DNA from: Thalassococcus arenae
GTDB lineage: Bacteria; Pseudomonadota; Alphaproteobacteria; Rhodobacterales; Rhodobacteraceae
Direction of reading: 5' to 3'
Length of the DNA stretch: 64,000 nucleotides
NCBI RefSeq assembly: GCF_019104745.1
Contig: NZ_JAHRWL010000002.1
Span: 1 to 64,000, forward strand
Every line of letters begins with the position of its first letter. Position 1 is the stretch's first letter. This document shows positions 1 through 9,758 of this stretch, one piece after another. The notes beneath the pieces are model-generated. The model did not search any database and was not told the DNA's origin. It saw only the letters and a program-made list of their open reading frames with translations. The position numbers and the translations under genes are program-made.

Positions 1-136
1 CCGCGGCGTGGTGGACCTGATCATCACCAACCTGGGCGTGCTCGAGGTCGGCCACAAGGGCCTGCACATCCTGGAATGCGCCCCCGGCGTCACCCGCGAC
101 GACATCCACGCCGCGACCGAGGCCACGATTGTCTGA
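1..136 (+). CDS. CoA-transferase subunit B, C-terminal end (partial)
   Basis: The 44 codons visible before the TGA at 134-136 read through without a stop from the window edge. They contain IITNLGVLEV and ECAPGVTRDDIHAATEA, the usual C-terminal pattern of the beta subunit of 3-oxoacid/acetoacetate CoA-transferases (substrate-binding face, then the APGVT...TEA tail). These enzymes move CoA between succinyl-CoA or acetyl-CoA and a 3-oxoacid, which would fit the ketone-body or PHB-type carbon storage genes that follow. The N-terminal part and the partner A subunit lie outside the window, so substrate and subfamily are uncertain. The next gene starts inside its last codons. Confidence 0.8.
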   Translation, partial: RGVVDLIITNLGVLEVGHKGLHILECAPGVTRDDIHAATEATIV

Positions 137-419
137 CGGCGAGATCGTCCACGAACAGCAGGGGTCAAAGGGGCGCTACGTGATCCGGCGCAATGGCGCG
201 GAGGCGGAACTGACCTATTCCATCGCGTCGGCTACGTTGCGCATCGCCGATCATACCGGCGTGCCGGATGCGTTTCGCGGCACCGGTGCCGGTCTGGCAC
301 TGGTCACGCGGCTGGTCGAAGACGCTCGGGCCGAAGGTTTCAAGATCATGCCGCTGTGCCCGTTCGTCAACGCACAGCGCCGCAAGCATCCCGACTGGGC
401 CGACGTTTTCGCGGTCTGA
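129..419 (+). CDS. Small GNAT-type N-acetyltransferase (YjdJ/COG2388-like)
   Basis: A 96-aa protein starting at a TTG that overlaps the end of the CoA-transferase gene by 8 bases, so the two are translationally linked. It is the minimal single-domain acetyltransferase fold: two short N-terminal beta strands, the acetyl-CoA loop RGTGAGLALV around residues 50-60, and the C-terminal PFVNAQRRKHPDW block typical of the family. Members are thought to acetylate small molecules or protein N-termini, but no substrate is known. The ATG-less start is supported only by the reading frame and the overlap. The gene ends about 30 bases before the phaP terminator, which faces it. Confidence 0.8.
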   Translation: MSDGEIVHEQQGSKGRYVIRRNGAEAELTYSIASATLRIADHTGVPDAFRGTGAGLALVTRLVEDARAEGFKIMPLCPFVNAQRRKHPDWADVFAV

Positions 420-448
420 CGCTTCGCGCGTCGCCACGCCGATCCACC

Positions 449-480
449 AAAAAAATGGGCGGGTTCCGAAGAACCCGCCC
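449..480 (-). terminator. Rho-independent terminator of phaP
   Basis: A 10-bp perfect stem (GGGCGGGTTC at 457-466, GAACCCGCCC at 471-480) with a four-base loop. On the reverse strand it is followed by a run of T (the A-run at 449-455). The polarity of the T-run shows it serves the phasin gene, whose stop codon is 54 bases upstream. Confidence 0.85.
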
Positions 481-533
481 GCAGGATTGCGCCTGATAGG
501 GAGGAGAGGGCGCAATGTCCTGTGCGTCACCGC

Positions 534-983
534 TTACTTGGCAGCGGCGGTGGCTTTCTTCGCGGCCGAAGTCACCTCTTCGGTGGCCTTCTTCATGGCG
601 GCGGTCGCGTCTTCGGTCAGGTCCTTGCCGGCGGCCATCATCAGCTCGACGGTGTCCATCTGGACTTTCTTCGCGATCTCGGCGAAGGCGGCCATGTTCT
701 CGGCGGCAACCTCGGCCTGGGCCGATGCGAAATCGGTCATGGCTTTGGCGTAGTCAGCCGGCTCGGCCTTGGCTTTCGACATGTCGGCCAGCTTGGACAG
801 GGTGTCCTTGGTCCACTTGGCCGAGATTTCGGTCGACTTGTCGGCGGCTTCCAGAGCCACAGCCGACAGCTTTTCGTTCAGGGTTGCGGTGGTCTTGTAA
901 GCTTCTTCGAAAGCTTTGGTGTCGACCGGGAACGCGCCCATCATGTCTTTCATCATCGCGGTGAAGTCTTGCGTCTTTGCCAT
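534..983 (-). CDS. phaP: Phasin family protein
   Basis: A 149-aa, Ala/Lys-rich, almost entirely helical protein with no cysteine or membrane segment: MAKTQDFTAMMKDMMGAF at the start and a repetitive KKATEEVTSAAKKATAAAK-type end. This is the phasin pattern (Phasin_2 type): a coat protein that binds PHA granules in the cytoplasm and controls their size and number. The start is the ATG at 983, preceded by AAGGGA; the frame stays open further upstream, but that part covers the operator region. It lies 131 bases downstream of phaC on the same strand, with its own TGC-rich operators in between and its own terminator, so it is probably transcribed separately and repressed by PhaR. Confidence 0.92.
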   Translation of the reverse strand: MAKTQDFTAMMKDMMGAFPVDTKAFEEAYKTTATLNEKLSAVALEAADKSTEISAKWTKDTLSKLADMSKAKAEPADYAKAMTDFASAQAEVAAENMAAFAEIAKKVQMDTVELMMAAGKDLTEDATAAMKKATEEVTSAAKKATAAAK

Positions 984-1047
984 TGTCTTGATCCCTTGAC
1001 TGCATCGCGGGCCCACCCCGCGGTTTCTGCGTCTGCGAGATATATAG

Positions 1048-1090
1048 ATGCTGCACTGCAGCATTGCAAGATTTTTCTGCAATGCAGCAT
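1048..1090 (-). promoter_or_regulatory. Probable PhaR operators upstream of phaP
   Basis: Two nested inverted repeats: ATGCTGCACTGCAGCAT (1048-1064, perfect 8-bp arms around one base) and GCATTGCA at 1061-1068 with TGCAATGC at 1078-1085. Both are built from TGC/GCA units like the CTGC-N3/4-GCAG sites known for PhaR of Paracoccus denitrificans in front of phaP. They lie 65-107 bases upstream of the phaP ATG. PhaR is itself encoded in this window at 51519-52070. Confidence 0.75.
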
Positions 1091-1114
1091 TTCTCGAAGG
1101 GCGTTCAAATCAAG

Positions 1115-2917
1115 TCATTGAATTTGCTTGGCGGCCTTCAGCTTCACGTAACTGCCGGGGGCAGGTGCGATCGGCGGATGCTTCGAATCGCCGGGTTGGC
1201 GCGCGGCGACTTTCTTGCCGGACCGCTGGCGCAGCCACTCTTCCCACCGCGGCCACCACGAGCCTTCATGGAACTCGGCGCCGGCCAGCCAGTCGTCGGC
1301 CGGCAGCGTGACGTCCTCGTTCACGTAATGGCCGTACTTGTTCTTGCTGGGCGGATTGACGATGCCGGCGATGTGACCCGACTGACCGACGATGAAGGCC
1401 TTGGATTTCGATCCCATCATCTGAACGCCGCGGTAGCAATCCTTCCACGCGGCGATGTGGTCGCTTTCGGTGGCGATCGACATCAGCGGCACGTCGACAT
1501 CCGACAGTTTCAGCTTTTCACCCATCAGTTCGAACCCGTCGCCGGCAAAGTCGTTCGACTGGCACAACCCGCGCAGATACTGCATCGCCATCCGGCCGGG
1601 CAGGTTGGCGCCGTCACCGTTCCAGTAGAGCAGGTCGAAGGCCGGCGGTGTTTCGCCCATCATGTAGTGCCGGATCGCGGGTCCGTAGATCAGGTCGTTG
1701 GACCGCAGGAACGAAAAGGTCCGTGCCATGATGAAGGATGGCAGAAGGCCCACATTGTTCACCTCCTGCTCGATCCCGTCGACGAAATCGTCCTGCAGGA
1801 ACGGCGTGAATTCCCCCTGGTCCGAGAAATCGGTCAGCGTTGTGAAGAAAGTGGCGGACTTGATCGACTTGTCGCCGCGCGCCTTGAGCAGCGCCAGTGT
1901 GAGGCTGAGCGTGGTGCCGGCGATGCAATAGCCGACCGCGTTGACCTTGCTCACCTTGCAGATCGACTTGGCCTTGTCGATCGCGGTCAGATAGCCCTCC
2001 TGGATGTAATCCTCGAGCCCGACATCGCTGTAGGTCTTGTCGGGATTGACCCAGCTTACGACGAACAGGGTGTAGCCCTGGTCGACGATCCAGCGAATCA
2101 GGCTGTTCTGCGGCTTGAGATCGAGGATGTAGTACTTGTTGATCCAGGGCGGGAACAGAACGACGGGCGTTTCATGCACCTTTTCGGTCGTGGGCGAATA
2201 CTGGATAAGCTCCATCATCCGGTTGCGATAGATCACCTCGCCCTGCGCGGTTGCGATGTTCTCGCCGACCGAAAACGCGCTTTCATCGGCAAGCCGCACG
2301 ATCAGTTCGCCATTGTTGGCCTCGAGATCGTTGACCAGATTTTCCAGCCCCTTCACAAGGCTTTCGCCTTCGGTCTCGACCGCCTTCATCAGCGCATCGG
2401 GGTTGGTTGCCAGAAAGTTCGTCGGCGCGAACATGTCGACCACCTGCTGGGCAAAGTACTTGAGCCGCCGCTTTTCCTTTTCGTCCATGTCGTCGATGGC
2501 GTCGACGGCCTTGCTCAGCGCGTCGGCATTCAGCAGGTACTGCTTCTTGACGTAGTTGAAATAGGGGTGCGTATCCCAGAGCGGGTTGGAAAACCGCTTG
2601 TCCTTCGGGCCCGGATCCTCGGGCGCGCGGAACTGGCCCGAAGACAGGGCCTTCTGCGCCTCGACGAATTGCGTGACCGACTTTCCCCAGTATTCGATCT
2701 GGTGGCTCAACAGCTTGGCCGGATCGTCCAGCCATTCGGCCCAATAGGCCTGGGCCGCCTTTGCATACAGTTCGGCATCCGGCCCGCCCAGCGACGGCGG
2801 CGTCGGCGTTCGCCGCGTCAGCGCTGCGACCAGTCGTTTCGACAAATCCTCGACCCGTGCGAGATTTGCATCAAGCTCGGCGTTCTTTTCGCCTGCGGCA
2901 AGTTCGTTTGTTGTCAT
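1115..2917 (-). CDS. phaC: Class I polyhydroxyalkanoate synthase
   Basis: A 600-aa enzyme that polymerises (R)-3-hydroxyacyl-CoA into PHA at the granule surface. The N-terminal 200 residues form the variable granule/phasin-interacting part; the rest is the alpha/beta-hydrolase catalytic domain. The lipase-like box is VGYCIAG with the nucleophile Cys at about residue 331, followed by the aspartate in ESDHIAAW and the histidine in GQSGHIAGI, completing the Cys-Asp-His triad. Length and a single-subunit layout fit class I. I chose the ATG at 2917 because AAGGGG stands 11 bases ahead; a TTG at 2926 is also in frame. It is divergent from phaZ and upstream of phaP. Confidence 0.96.
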   Translation of the reverse strand: MTTNELAAGEKNAELDANLARVEDLSKRLVAALTRRTPTPPSLGGPDAELYAKAAQAYWAEWLDDPAKLLSHQIEYWGKSVTQFVEAQKALSSGQFRAPEDPGPKDKRFSNPLWDTHPYFNYVKKQYLLNADALSKAVDAIDDMDEKEKRRLKYFAQQVVDMFAPTNFLATNPDALMKAVETEGESLVKGLENLVNDLEANNGELIVRLADESAFSVGENIATAQGEVIYRNRMMELIQYSPTTEKVHETPVVLFPPWINKYYILDLKPQNSLIRWIVDQGYTLFVVSWVNPDKTYSDVGLEDYIQEGYLTAIDKAKSICKVSKVNAVGYCIAGTTLSLTLALLKARGDKSIKSATFFTTLTDFSDQGEFTPFLQDDFVDGIEQEVNNVGLLPSFIMARTFSFLRSNDLIYGPAIRHYMMGETPPAFDLLYWNGDGANLPGRMAMQYLRGLCQSNDFAGDGFELMGEKLKLSDVDVPLMSIATESDHIAAWKDCYRGVQMMGSKSKAFIVGQSGHIAGIVNPPSKNKYGHYVNEDVTLPADDWLAGAEFHEGSWWPRWEEWLRQRSGKKVAARQPGDSKHPPIAPAPGSYVKLKAAKQIQ

Positions 2918-3049
2918 TGAGTTCAAAGCCCCTTAATCTCGCACCTGCAGAATATCGTCGCCTGTTCGGGGGGGCAACGCGGCGTTTTTGGCTCGGTTCA
3001 TGCCCCGTTTCGTTGACTGGCGCAGTGCCGCAAAAAAGGAGTGGCTGTC

Positions 3050-4318
3050 ATGCGTTATATGGCGACATACGATCTTATGGAAACGGTGCGCAACACCAAC
3101 CAGTGGTTGGGCGCAACGGCGCGCACGGTCGCGTCCTATCCGGCTTTCGCGATGTTGCCCAACCCGGCGCTGCAATGGATGGCGGCCTGGGGCGACGTGA
3201 CCGAGCGCACTTTCAAGCGCATGGTGGCCAAGCCCGACTGGGGCATCCGCACCTTTACCTGCGAGGATGGCAAGGACCATCTCGTCAATATCGAGACGGT
3301 GGTCGAAAAGCCGTTCGGCGATCTGGTGCATTTCAACGTCTCCGGCCGCAAGGAGCAGCCCCGCAAGATCCTGCTGGTGGCGCCCATGTCGGGCCATTAT
3401 GCCACGCTTTTGCGGTCGACTGTCAAAAGTCTGCTGGTGAATTGCGAAGTCTACATCACCGACTGGCACAATGCCCGCGACATTCCGGTCAGCTGCGGCA
3501 AGTTCGATATCGAGGACTATACCCTCTACCTGATGGATTTCATGCGCACGCTGGGGCCCGACACCCACGTCATCGCGGTCTGCCAGCCGGCGCCGCTGAC
3601 GCTGGCCGCCACCGCATACCTGGCCGAACTGGACCCGGACGCGCAGCCGCGCACGCTGACCCTGATCGGCGGCCCGATCGACCCGGACGCGACGCCCACC
3701 GACGTGACCGATTTCGGCCGGCGCGTCACGATGGGCCAGTTGGAAGAAACGATGATCCAGCGCGTCGGCTTCAAATACAAGGGTGTGGGCCGGATGGTCT
3801 ATCCGGGCCTGCTGCAACTGGCCAGCTTCATGTCGATGAATGCCGACCGCCATTCCAAGGCCTTCACCGACCAGATCCTGCGCGTGTCGCGTGGCGAGGC
3901 CAGCGACCACGATGCGCACAACCGGTTCTACGACGAATATCTTGCGGTGATGGACATGCCGGCGGAATTCTACCTGTCGACGGTCGAGCGCGTCTTCAAG
4001 AACCGCGAAATCGCCAAGAACGAATTCGTTGTCGCCGGCCACAAGGTGGATATCGGCGCGATCACCAAGGTCGCCGTCAAGACCGTCGAAGGCGACAAGG
4101 ACGACATTTCGGCGCCCGGCCAGTGCGTTGCGGCGCTGGATCTGTGCACCGGGCTGCCGGCCTCGAAGAAGGCCAGCCATGTCGAACCCGGCGCCGGGCA
4201 TTACGGCATCTTCGCCGGCAAGAGCTGGCGCAACAATATCCGGCCGCTGGTGCTGGATTTCATCGACGCCAATTCCGGCAAGCGGAGCCCGAAAGCCGCG
4301 AACGTCAACGTCGCGTGA
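3050..4318 (+). CDS. phaZ: Intracellular polyhydroxyalkanoate depolymerase
   Basis: A 422-aa cytoplasmic enzyme that degrades native PHA granules to hydroxyacids. The sequence VIAVCQPAPLTLA near residue 178 is the Cys-type lipase box of the PhaZ/DepA intracellular depolymerase family, and the C-terminal VEPGAGHYGIFAGKSWR carries the catalytic His region. No signal peptide is present, which separates it from secreted depolymerases. The ATG at 3050 follows AAGGAG by eight bases; a GTG nine bases earlier is in frame but overlaps that ribosome site. The gene is divergent from phaC with 132 bases between the start codons, so synthesis and mobilisation of PHA could be co-regulated from this gap. 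Confidence 0.94.
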   Translation: MRYMATYDLMETVRNTNQWLGATARTVASYPAFAMLPNPALQWMAAWGDVTERTFKRMVAKPDWGIRTFTCEDGKDHLVNIETVVEKPFGDLVHFNVSGRKEQPRKILLVAPMSGHYATLLRSTVKSLLVNCEVYITDWHNARDIPVSCGKFDIEDYTLYLMDFMRTLGPDTHVIAVCQPAPLTLAATAYLAELDPDAQPRTLTLIGGPIDPDATPTDVTDFGRRVTMGQLEETMIQRVGFKYKGVGRMVYPGLLQLASFMSMNADRHSKAFTDQILRVSRGEASDHDAHNRFYDEYLAVMDMPAEFYLSTVERVFKNREIAKNEFVVAGHKVDIGAITKVAVKTVEGDKDDISAPGQCVAALDLCTGLPASKKASHVEPGAGHYGIFAGKSWRNNIRPLVLDFIDANSGKRSPKAANVNVA

Positions 4319-4384
4319 TCCGAAGGTGCGCGCCTGACGGCGCGCGCCGTGTCAGCATCGCCGCCTTCGGCGACCGATGCGGCA

Positions 4385-4433
4385 GGGGGCGCTGCCCCCG
4401 CGCCCCCGGGATATTTCCTGAACCAGAGAAGAC
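4385..4433 (+). repeat. Dispersed intergenic repeat, long form (copy 1)
   Basis: A GC hairpin (GGGGGC GCT GCCCCC, 4385-4399) followed by CCCCGGGATATTTC and ending in GAACCAGAGAAGA. The same ATATTT...GAACCAGAGAAGA block with a preceding GC hairpin recurs at 54741-54798 on the other strand. It lies 67 bases after the phaZ stop in the same direction and may end or process that transcript. The gap 4319-4469 holds nothing else I recognise except a GCGCGCC/GGCGCGC stem near 4327. Confidence 0.65.
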
Positions 4434-4469
4434 CGACGATCCGAACCGACGCGCGTGCCGACGGGCAGG

Positions 4470-5000
4470 TCAGAGTCCGTCGAAGGCGCAGAGCGCATGG
4501 ACATCCATGCCCATCGCCTCGAGCTTTTTCCGGCCGCCCAGATCGGGCAGGTCGATGACGAAGGCGCAGCCGATGATTTCGCCGCCCAGCCGTTCGACCA
4601 GCTTGATGCCCGCCTCGGCGGTGCCGCCGGTGGCCAGCAGGTCGTCGACCATCAGGATCTTTTCGCCGGCCTTGATGGCGTCGTCGTGGATCTCGACGAC
4701 CGCCTCGCCATATTCGAGCTGGTAGTCTTCGGAAATCACCGCGCCTGGCAGCTTGCCCTTCTTGCGGATGGGCACGAAACCGGCCGAAAGCTGATGCGCC
4801 ACCGCGCCGCCCAGGATGAAACCGCGCGCCTCGAGGCCCACGACCTTGTCGAAGCGCATCCCGGCATAGGGGTGCAGCAGCTGGTCGACCGCCATGCGGA
4901 AGCCGCGTGGATCGGCGAAAAGCGTTGTGACATCGCGAAACAGGATCCCTTCATGCGGGAAGTCGACGATGGTGCGAATATAGTCCTTGACGGATTTCAT
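4470..5000 (-). CDS. apt: Adenine phosphoribosyltransferase
   Basis: A 176-aa purine salvage enzyme that makes AMP from adenine and PRPP in the cytoplasm. The start region [19 protein letters not shown], the [10 protein letters not shown] block, and the PRPP-binding loop [17 protein letters not shown] at about residues 117-133 are the standard Apt motifs, and the length is typical. Its ATG overlaps the stop of the upstream LysE-family gene by four bases (ATGA), so the two form one transcript. MTA phosphorylase, encoded nearby at 6329-7207, releases adenine, which Apt would recycle. Confidence 0.96.
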   Translation of the reverse strand: MKSVKDYIRTIVDFPHEGILFRDVTTLFADPRGFRMAVDQLLHPYAGMRFDKVVGLEARGFILGGAVAHQLSAGFVPIRKKGKLPGAVISEDYQLEYGEAVVEIHDDAIKAGEKILMVDDLLATGGTAEAGIKLVERLGGEIIGCAFVIDLPDLGGRKKLEAMGMDVHALCAFDGL

Positions 5001-5635
5001 GCAGGTCTCCGAAGCGTGGCGGTGAGCAGGCCCATGCCGATCAGCGTGGCGCCGCCCGCGCGGGTCATCCAGGTCAGCGGGGCGGGGCGTTGGACCCATC
5101 GGCGCAGCCTGTCGGCGGCCAGCGCATAGGCCAGCGCGTTCAGCGCCGCGAGCGTCACGAAGGTTGCGGTCAGGATCGCGAATTGCGGCAGCAGCGGGCG
5201 CTGGCCGTCGACGAATTGCGGCACGAAGGCGATGAAGAAGGCGATGCTTTTGGGGTTGAGCGCGGTGACGGCGGCGTTGTGGGCATAGACGCCGCGGCTG
5301 GTGATCGTCGCCTGTGGCAGCGACAGGCCATGCGTCGGCGCCGATCGGATCAGCTTGATCCCCAGCCAGACCAGGTAGGCGGCGCCGACCCATTTCAGCA
5401 CCGTGAACAACATGGCCGACGTCGCCACCAGCGCGCCGAGACCCGCCAGCGACAGGCTCATCGCGATCAGATCGCCCGTGGCCACCCCGGCCGCCGAGGC
5501 CAGCGCCACCGACCGGCCCTTGCTCAGCGCATAGCTCAGCACCAGCAGAACCGTGGGGCCGGGGATCAGCAGAAGCAGTGTCGAGGCGGCAACGAAGGCG
5601 AGCCAGAGATCGAAGGCCAAGTGTGGTATCCTCAT
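4997..5635 (-). CDS. LysE/RhtB family amino-acid exporter
   Basis: A 212-aa inner-membrane protein with about six hydrophobic segments. The first has the family signature [21 protein letters not shown] (residues 20-40), which marks LysE/RhtB translocators exporting amino acids such as lysine, homoserine, threonine or related compounds. The substrate cannot be told from sequence. It is immediately upstream of and overlapping apt. The start ATG at 5635 has no strong ribosome site. No dedicated LysR/AsnC-type regulator is adjacent. Confidence 0.88.
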   Translation of the reverse strand: MRIPHLAFDLWLAFVAASTLLLLIPGPTVLLVLSYALSKGRSVALASAAGVATGDLIAMSLSLAGLGALVATSAMLFTVLKWVGAAYLVWLGIKLIRSAPTHGLSLPQATITSRGVYAHNAAVTALNPKSIAFFIAFVPQFVDGQRPLLPQFAILTATFVTLAALNALAYALAADRLRRWVQRPAPLTWMTRAGGATLIGMGLLTATLRRPA

Positions 5636-5730
5636 CGAGCGGTCGGGCCGACCGTAGACGGCGATCCACCCGTCGAAAAGATCAAAGGCGCATTGCGAGA
5701 GGCGGAATCGGAGGCAGGGAAGGTGAGGCG

Positions 5731-6328
5731 ATGAAGCCGGACAATGTGGGGCTGAAGGTCACGACGCTGGACGCGCTGGCCTATCTGGTACCGGGCACGT
5801 TGTTGCTGTGGGTGCTTGTCCAGGTCGAGGCGGCGCGCGTCGGATTTCTGCCGGCGGATTGGCCGGTCACCGCGCTGGACAGTGCGGCCGCGGTGGCGCT
5901 CATCGTGGTTCTGGGCGTTGCGATGCAGATGCTGGGCCATGTCTTCAAGCCGGTCTATGACCGGGTCTACAAACCCTGGCGCCGGCGCAAGGGCGATCCC
6001 GTCAAGGCGCGGTTCGACGACAGGATCGCGGCCGAGGGTGTGGCGTTCCCGCAGCCCTATACCTATGCAAAAAGCGCGCTTGCCAATGCCGAACGCCCGG
6101 TCGACCGGGTGCTGATGCTGGAAGGGATTTCCAAGATGTTCCGCGCCGTGGCCCTTGGCGGGCTGGTCACGACCGGGCTGGCGGCGGCCTTGGAATGGTG
6201 GAGCATCGCCGCGCTGTCCATCGCGGTTCTGTTGAGCGCCTTCTGGGTGCATGCGCATTACCGGTTCGAGGCCACGCAGGAGGTCTACCAGGCCTATCTG
6301 CAATGGCGCGAAACGCCGGAAAAGCCCG

Positions 6329-6339
<11 letters not shown>
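5731..6339 (+). CDS. Hypothetical membrane protein
   Basis: A 202-aa protein of unknown function. Two hydrophobic segments lie near residues 14-34 and 48-70. A charged, basic stretch follows (KPWRRRKGDP at about 82-91) with a short soluble region, then two more hydrophobic segments at roughly 140-180. The start ATG at 5731 has AAGGTGAGG just ahead. It stands alone on its strand between the LysE gene (divergent) and mtnP (convergent), and its last 11 bases overlap the 3' end of mtnP. I recognise no domain. Confidence 0.7.
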
Positions 6340-7207
<868 letters not shown>

Positions 7208-7311
7208 GGTTCTCTCCGTCGTTCCGCGGCGCCAAACTGCCTTGCCGACAGGACAAAGAAAAGCCTTGTCATCCTCACAAATCCGCCGGTGATGTCGCGT
7301 AAGCGGGTTGC

Positions 7312-7932
7312 ATGGATTGGTTCAGCATCGAGCAAAGCTGGCAGAAATCGCCGCGCATTCATTGGACAACTGCCGTGGGCGCCTGGGTGGTCCTGGCGGT
7401 ATACGCCCTGTCTTTGTCCAACGCGGTGCAGTTGGGCGACCGGGCCGTCCCCGCCTTTGTCCTGGCCTGGGTGTGTTTCGTTGCGCTTGGCTTGTCCCGC
7501 AACGTGGTTTTCGGGGTTGGCGTGACCTTCGAATGGCGCGAACACCGGGCAATTCTGAGCGCATTCGGATTGGCCTTCAGTGCCGTGCTGTGGCTTGTGC
7601 TGGCTTGCGTCGACGCAGACTTGCTCATGCGGGTCTTCGCGCTCGGATACGCCGTGGGCGGGATCATATGCCTGGCGTTTTGCAAGATCTGGCCCGAGGA
7701 CCGGCACAGGTTGCCGATCTATGGCGCATCATGGCGGCAAAACAGCGATATCGCGGTGCTTTGGCACGCCTTGATGATGGTCGCTTTGTCTGGCGCGCTG
7801 GTGTGCCTTTCCGCAGCGGAGGCGGAAGACGCCTATCTGTTGATGATGGTGCTGGGTGCTCCCGTGCTCAACAAGTTCAAGAATTGCGCCTTGCTCCTGC
7901 TGCTCTGGGCGCGCGACGAGGCCGCAGGGTAG
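7312..7932 (+). CDS. Hypothetical membrane protein
   Basis: A 206-aa protein with five or six hydrophobic segments spread over its length (for example WVVLAVYALSLS near 25-36, AFVLAWVCFVALGL near 48-61, and LLLLLWA at the end) and little soluble sequence. I do not recognise a family. The start is an ATG at 7312 with only a weak ribosome site, 104 bases from the divergent mtnP start. Base use is slightly less GC-biased than in its neighbours, so it could be an accessory gene; that is an impression, not a measurement. Confidence 0.65.
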   Translation: MDWFSIEQSWQKSPRIHWTTAVGAWVVLAVYALSLSNAVQLGDRAVPAFVLAWVCFVALGLSRNVVFGVGVTFEWREHRAILSAFGLAFSAVLWLVLACVDADLLMRVFALGYAVGGIICLAFCKIWPEDRHRLPIYGASWRQNSDIAVLWHALMMVALSGALVCLSAAEAEDAYLLMMVLGAPVLNKFKNCALLLLLWARDEAAG

Positions 7933-7981
7933 ACCCGACAATGGCAGCCGGCGACCAATCCGGTTCATTCAGGCAAGAGTA

Positions 7982-8000
7982 ATATGCGAAATACGCATAT
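7982..8000. promoter_or_regulatory. Perfect palindrome upstream of the SulP gene
   Basis: ATATGCG-AAATA-CGCATAT: 7-bp perfect arms with a five-base centre, in an AT-rich pocket 76 bases before the SulP start codon. A further half-like TATGCG follows at about 8005. The symmetry suggests a dimeric repressor or activator site; no regulator gene is adjacent, so the protein is unknown. Confidence 0.45.
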
Positions 8001-8076
8001 CGGCTATGCGTGAGAGCGCTATCAGTCGGCGCCCTGTTGCAGTAGACGGTCCGGATACGAATGAGGACCCCCCGAC

Positions 8077-9711
8077 ATGCCCCGCGCCCTGCTGGCGAGC
8101 TTCGCCAATCGCCTTGCCATTCCCGACCTGAGCCTGATGCCCGACGAAAAACTGACGCCGTCGCGCATCCGGATCGAACTGCTGGCCGGTCTGACCGTGG
8201 CGCTGGCGCTGGTGCCCGAAGCGGTGGCCTTTGCCTTTGTCGCCGGAGTGCATCCGCTGGTAGGCCTTTACGCGGCCTTCCTGGTCGGCCTGGTGACGGC
8301 GCTGATCGGCGGGCGGCCGGGGATGATCTCGGGCGCCACCGGTGCGCTGGCGGTGGTCATGGTGTCGCTGGTGGCCCAGCACGGGGTGGAATACCTGTTC
8401 GCCACCGTCGTCCTGATGGGCGCGATCCAGGTTTTCGTCGGGCTGATGCAATGGGGCAAATTCATCCGGCTGGTACCGCATCCGGTGATGCTGGGCTTCG
8501 TCAACGGGCTGGCCATCGTGATTTTTCTGGCGCAGCTGGCGCAGTTCAAGGTGCCGGGCACCGTGGAAAACACCGGCCACGGCATGGGCGGGGGCGAATG
8601 GCTGTCGGGCCTGCCGCTGGCGCTGATGCTGGGGCTGACGGCGCTGACCATGGCGATCATCTGGGTGATGCCGCGCATCACCCGCATCGTGCCGGCGCCA
8701 CTGGCGGGGATCGCCGTCGTGGCCGGGCTGGTCATCGCCTTCGGGCTTGAAGTGCCGCGCGTCGGCGATCTGGCCTCCATCGCAGGGGGGCTGCCATCCT
8801 TTCACATGCCCGTGGTGCCGCCGACACTCGAAACCTTCCAGATCATCCTGCCCTATGCGGTGATCCTGGCCGCCATCGGCCTGATCGAATCGCTGCTGAC
8901 GCTGAACCTGGTGGGCGAGATGACCGGCAAGCGCGGCGGCGCCAGCCAGGAATGCCTGGCCCAGGGTGCGGCCAACCTGTTGACCGGGTTCTTCGGCGGC
9001 ATGGGTGGTTGCGCGATGATCGGCCAGTCGATGATAAACGTGAAATCCGGTGCCCGCACACGGGTGGCGGGGATCGCGGCGGCGCTGTTCCTGCTGGTCT
9101 TCATCCTGTTCGCCGCGCCGCTGATCGAACTGATTCCGCTGGCCGCGCTGGTGGGGGTGATGTTCATGGTGGTCATCGGCACGTTTGCCTGGAATTCGCT
9201 GACCATCCTGCGCAAGGTGCCGCGCATTGATGCATTCGTCATCCTGCTGGTCACCGTGGTCACGGTGATGGAGGACCTGGCCGTTGCCGTTGTCGTGGGG
9301 GTGATCGTCTCGGCGCTGGCCTATGCCTGGAACAACGCCAAGCGCATCCACGCCGTGACCCGCGAATCCCGCACCGCGCAGGGCGCCAAGGTCTACGAGA
9401 TCAAGGGGCCGCTGTTCTTCGGGTCAAGCGACGGCTTTGTCGAGTTGTTCGACGTGGCGGGCGACCCCGACACGGTGATCGTCGATTTCGCCGACAGCCG
9501 GGTGGTCGACCAGTCGGCCCTGCAGGCCATCGAGGCGGTCGCGGCGCGATACGAGGCCGAGGGCAAGCAGATCCAGCTGCGCCACCTGTCCCGGGACTGC
9601 CACAAGCTGCTGTCGCGCGCCGGCCACCTGATGGTCGACAGCGACGACGACCCCGATTACGCGCTGGCGGTGGATTACGGCGTGCGGACCGGTATCCTGG
9701 GCGGGCATTGA
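8077..9711 (+). CDS. SulP family anion transporter with STAS domain
   Basis: A 544-aa inner-membrane transporter. About 400 residues of membrane core carry typical SulP blocks: LTVALALVPEAVAFAFVAGV at the first helix pair, GLYAAFLVGL, and GATGALAVVMVSL. A cytoplasmic STAS domain follows (from about residue 430, with DFADSRVVDQSALQAI as the STAS core). SulP proteins carry sulfate, bicarbonate or dicarboxylates; there is no carbonic anhydrase neighbour, so the ion is open. The start at 8077 has GAGGA upstream. A palindrome lies in the promoter region. Confidence 0.9.
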   Translation: MPRALLASFANRLAIPDLSLMPDEKLTPSRIRIELLAGLTVALALVPEAVAFAFVAGVHPLVGLYAAFLVGLVTALIGGRPGMISGATGALAVVMVSLVAQHGVEYLFATVVLMGAIQVFVGLMQWGKFIRLVPHPVMLGFVNGLAIVIFLAQLAQFKVPGTVENTGHGMGGGEWLSGLPLALMLGLTALTMAIIWVMPRITRIVPAPLAGIAVVAGLVIAFGLEVPRVGDLASIAGGLPSFHMPVVPPTLETFQIILPYAVILAAIGLIESLLTLNLVGEMTGKRGGASQECLAQGAANLLTGFFGGMGGCAMIGQSMINVKSGARTRVAGIAAALFLLVFILFAAPLIELIPLAALVGVMFMVVIGTFAWNSLTILRKVPRIDAFVILLVTVVTVMEDLAVAVVVGVIVSALAYAWNNAKRIHAVTRESRTAQGAKVYEIKGPLFFGSSDGFVELFDVAGDPDTVIVDFADSRVVDQSALQAIEAVAARYEAEGKQIQLRHLSRDCHKLLSRAGHLMVDSDDDPDYALAVDYGVRTGILGGH

Positions 9712-9758
9712 GGCGCCGGATCCGGTAACGTCGCGGTGCCTGAAGCGGAGGGTATCGC

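Noticed and set aside
1064-2920. 618-codon open frame opposite phaC
   Set aside because: Antisense shadow of a clear PHA synthase; high GC removes stop codons in this frame, and the protein has no recognisable motif.
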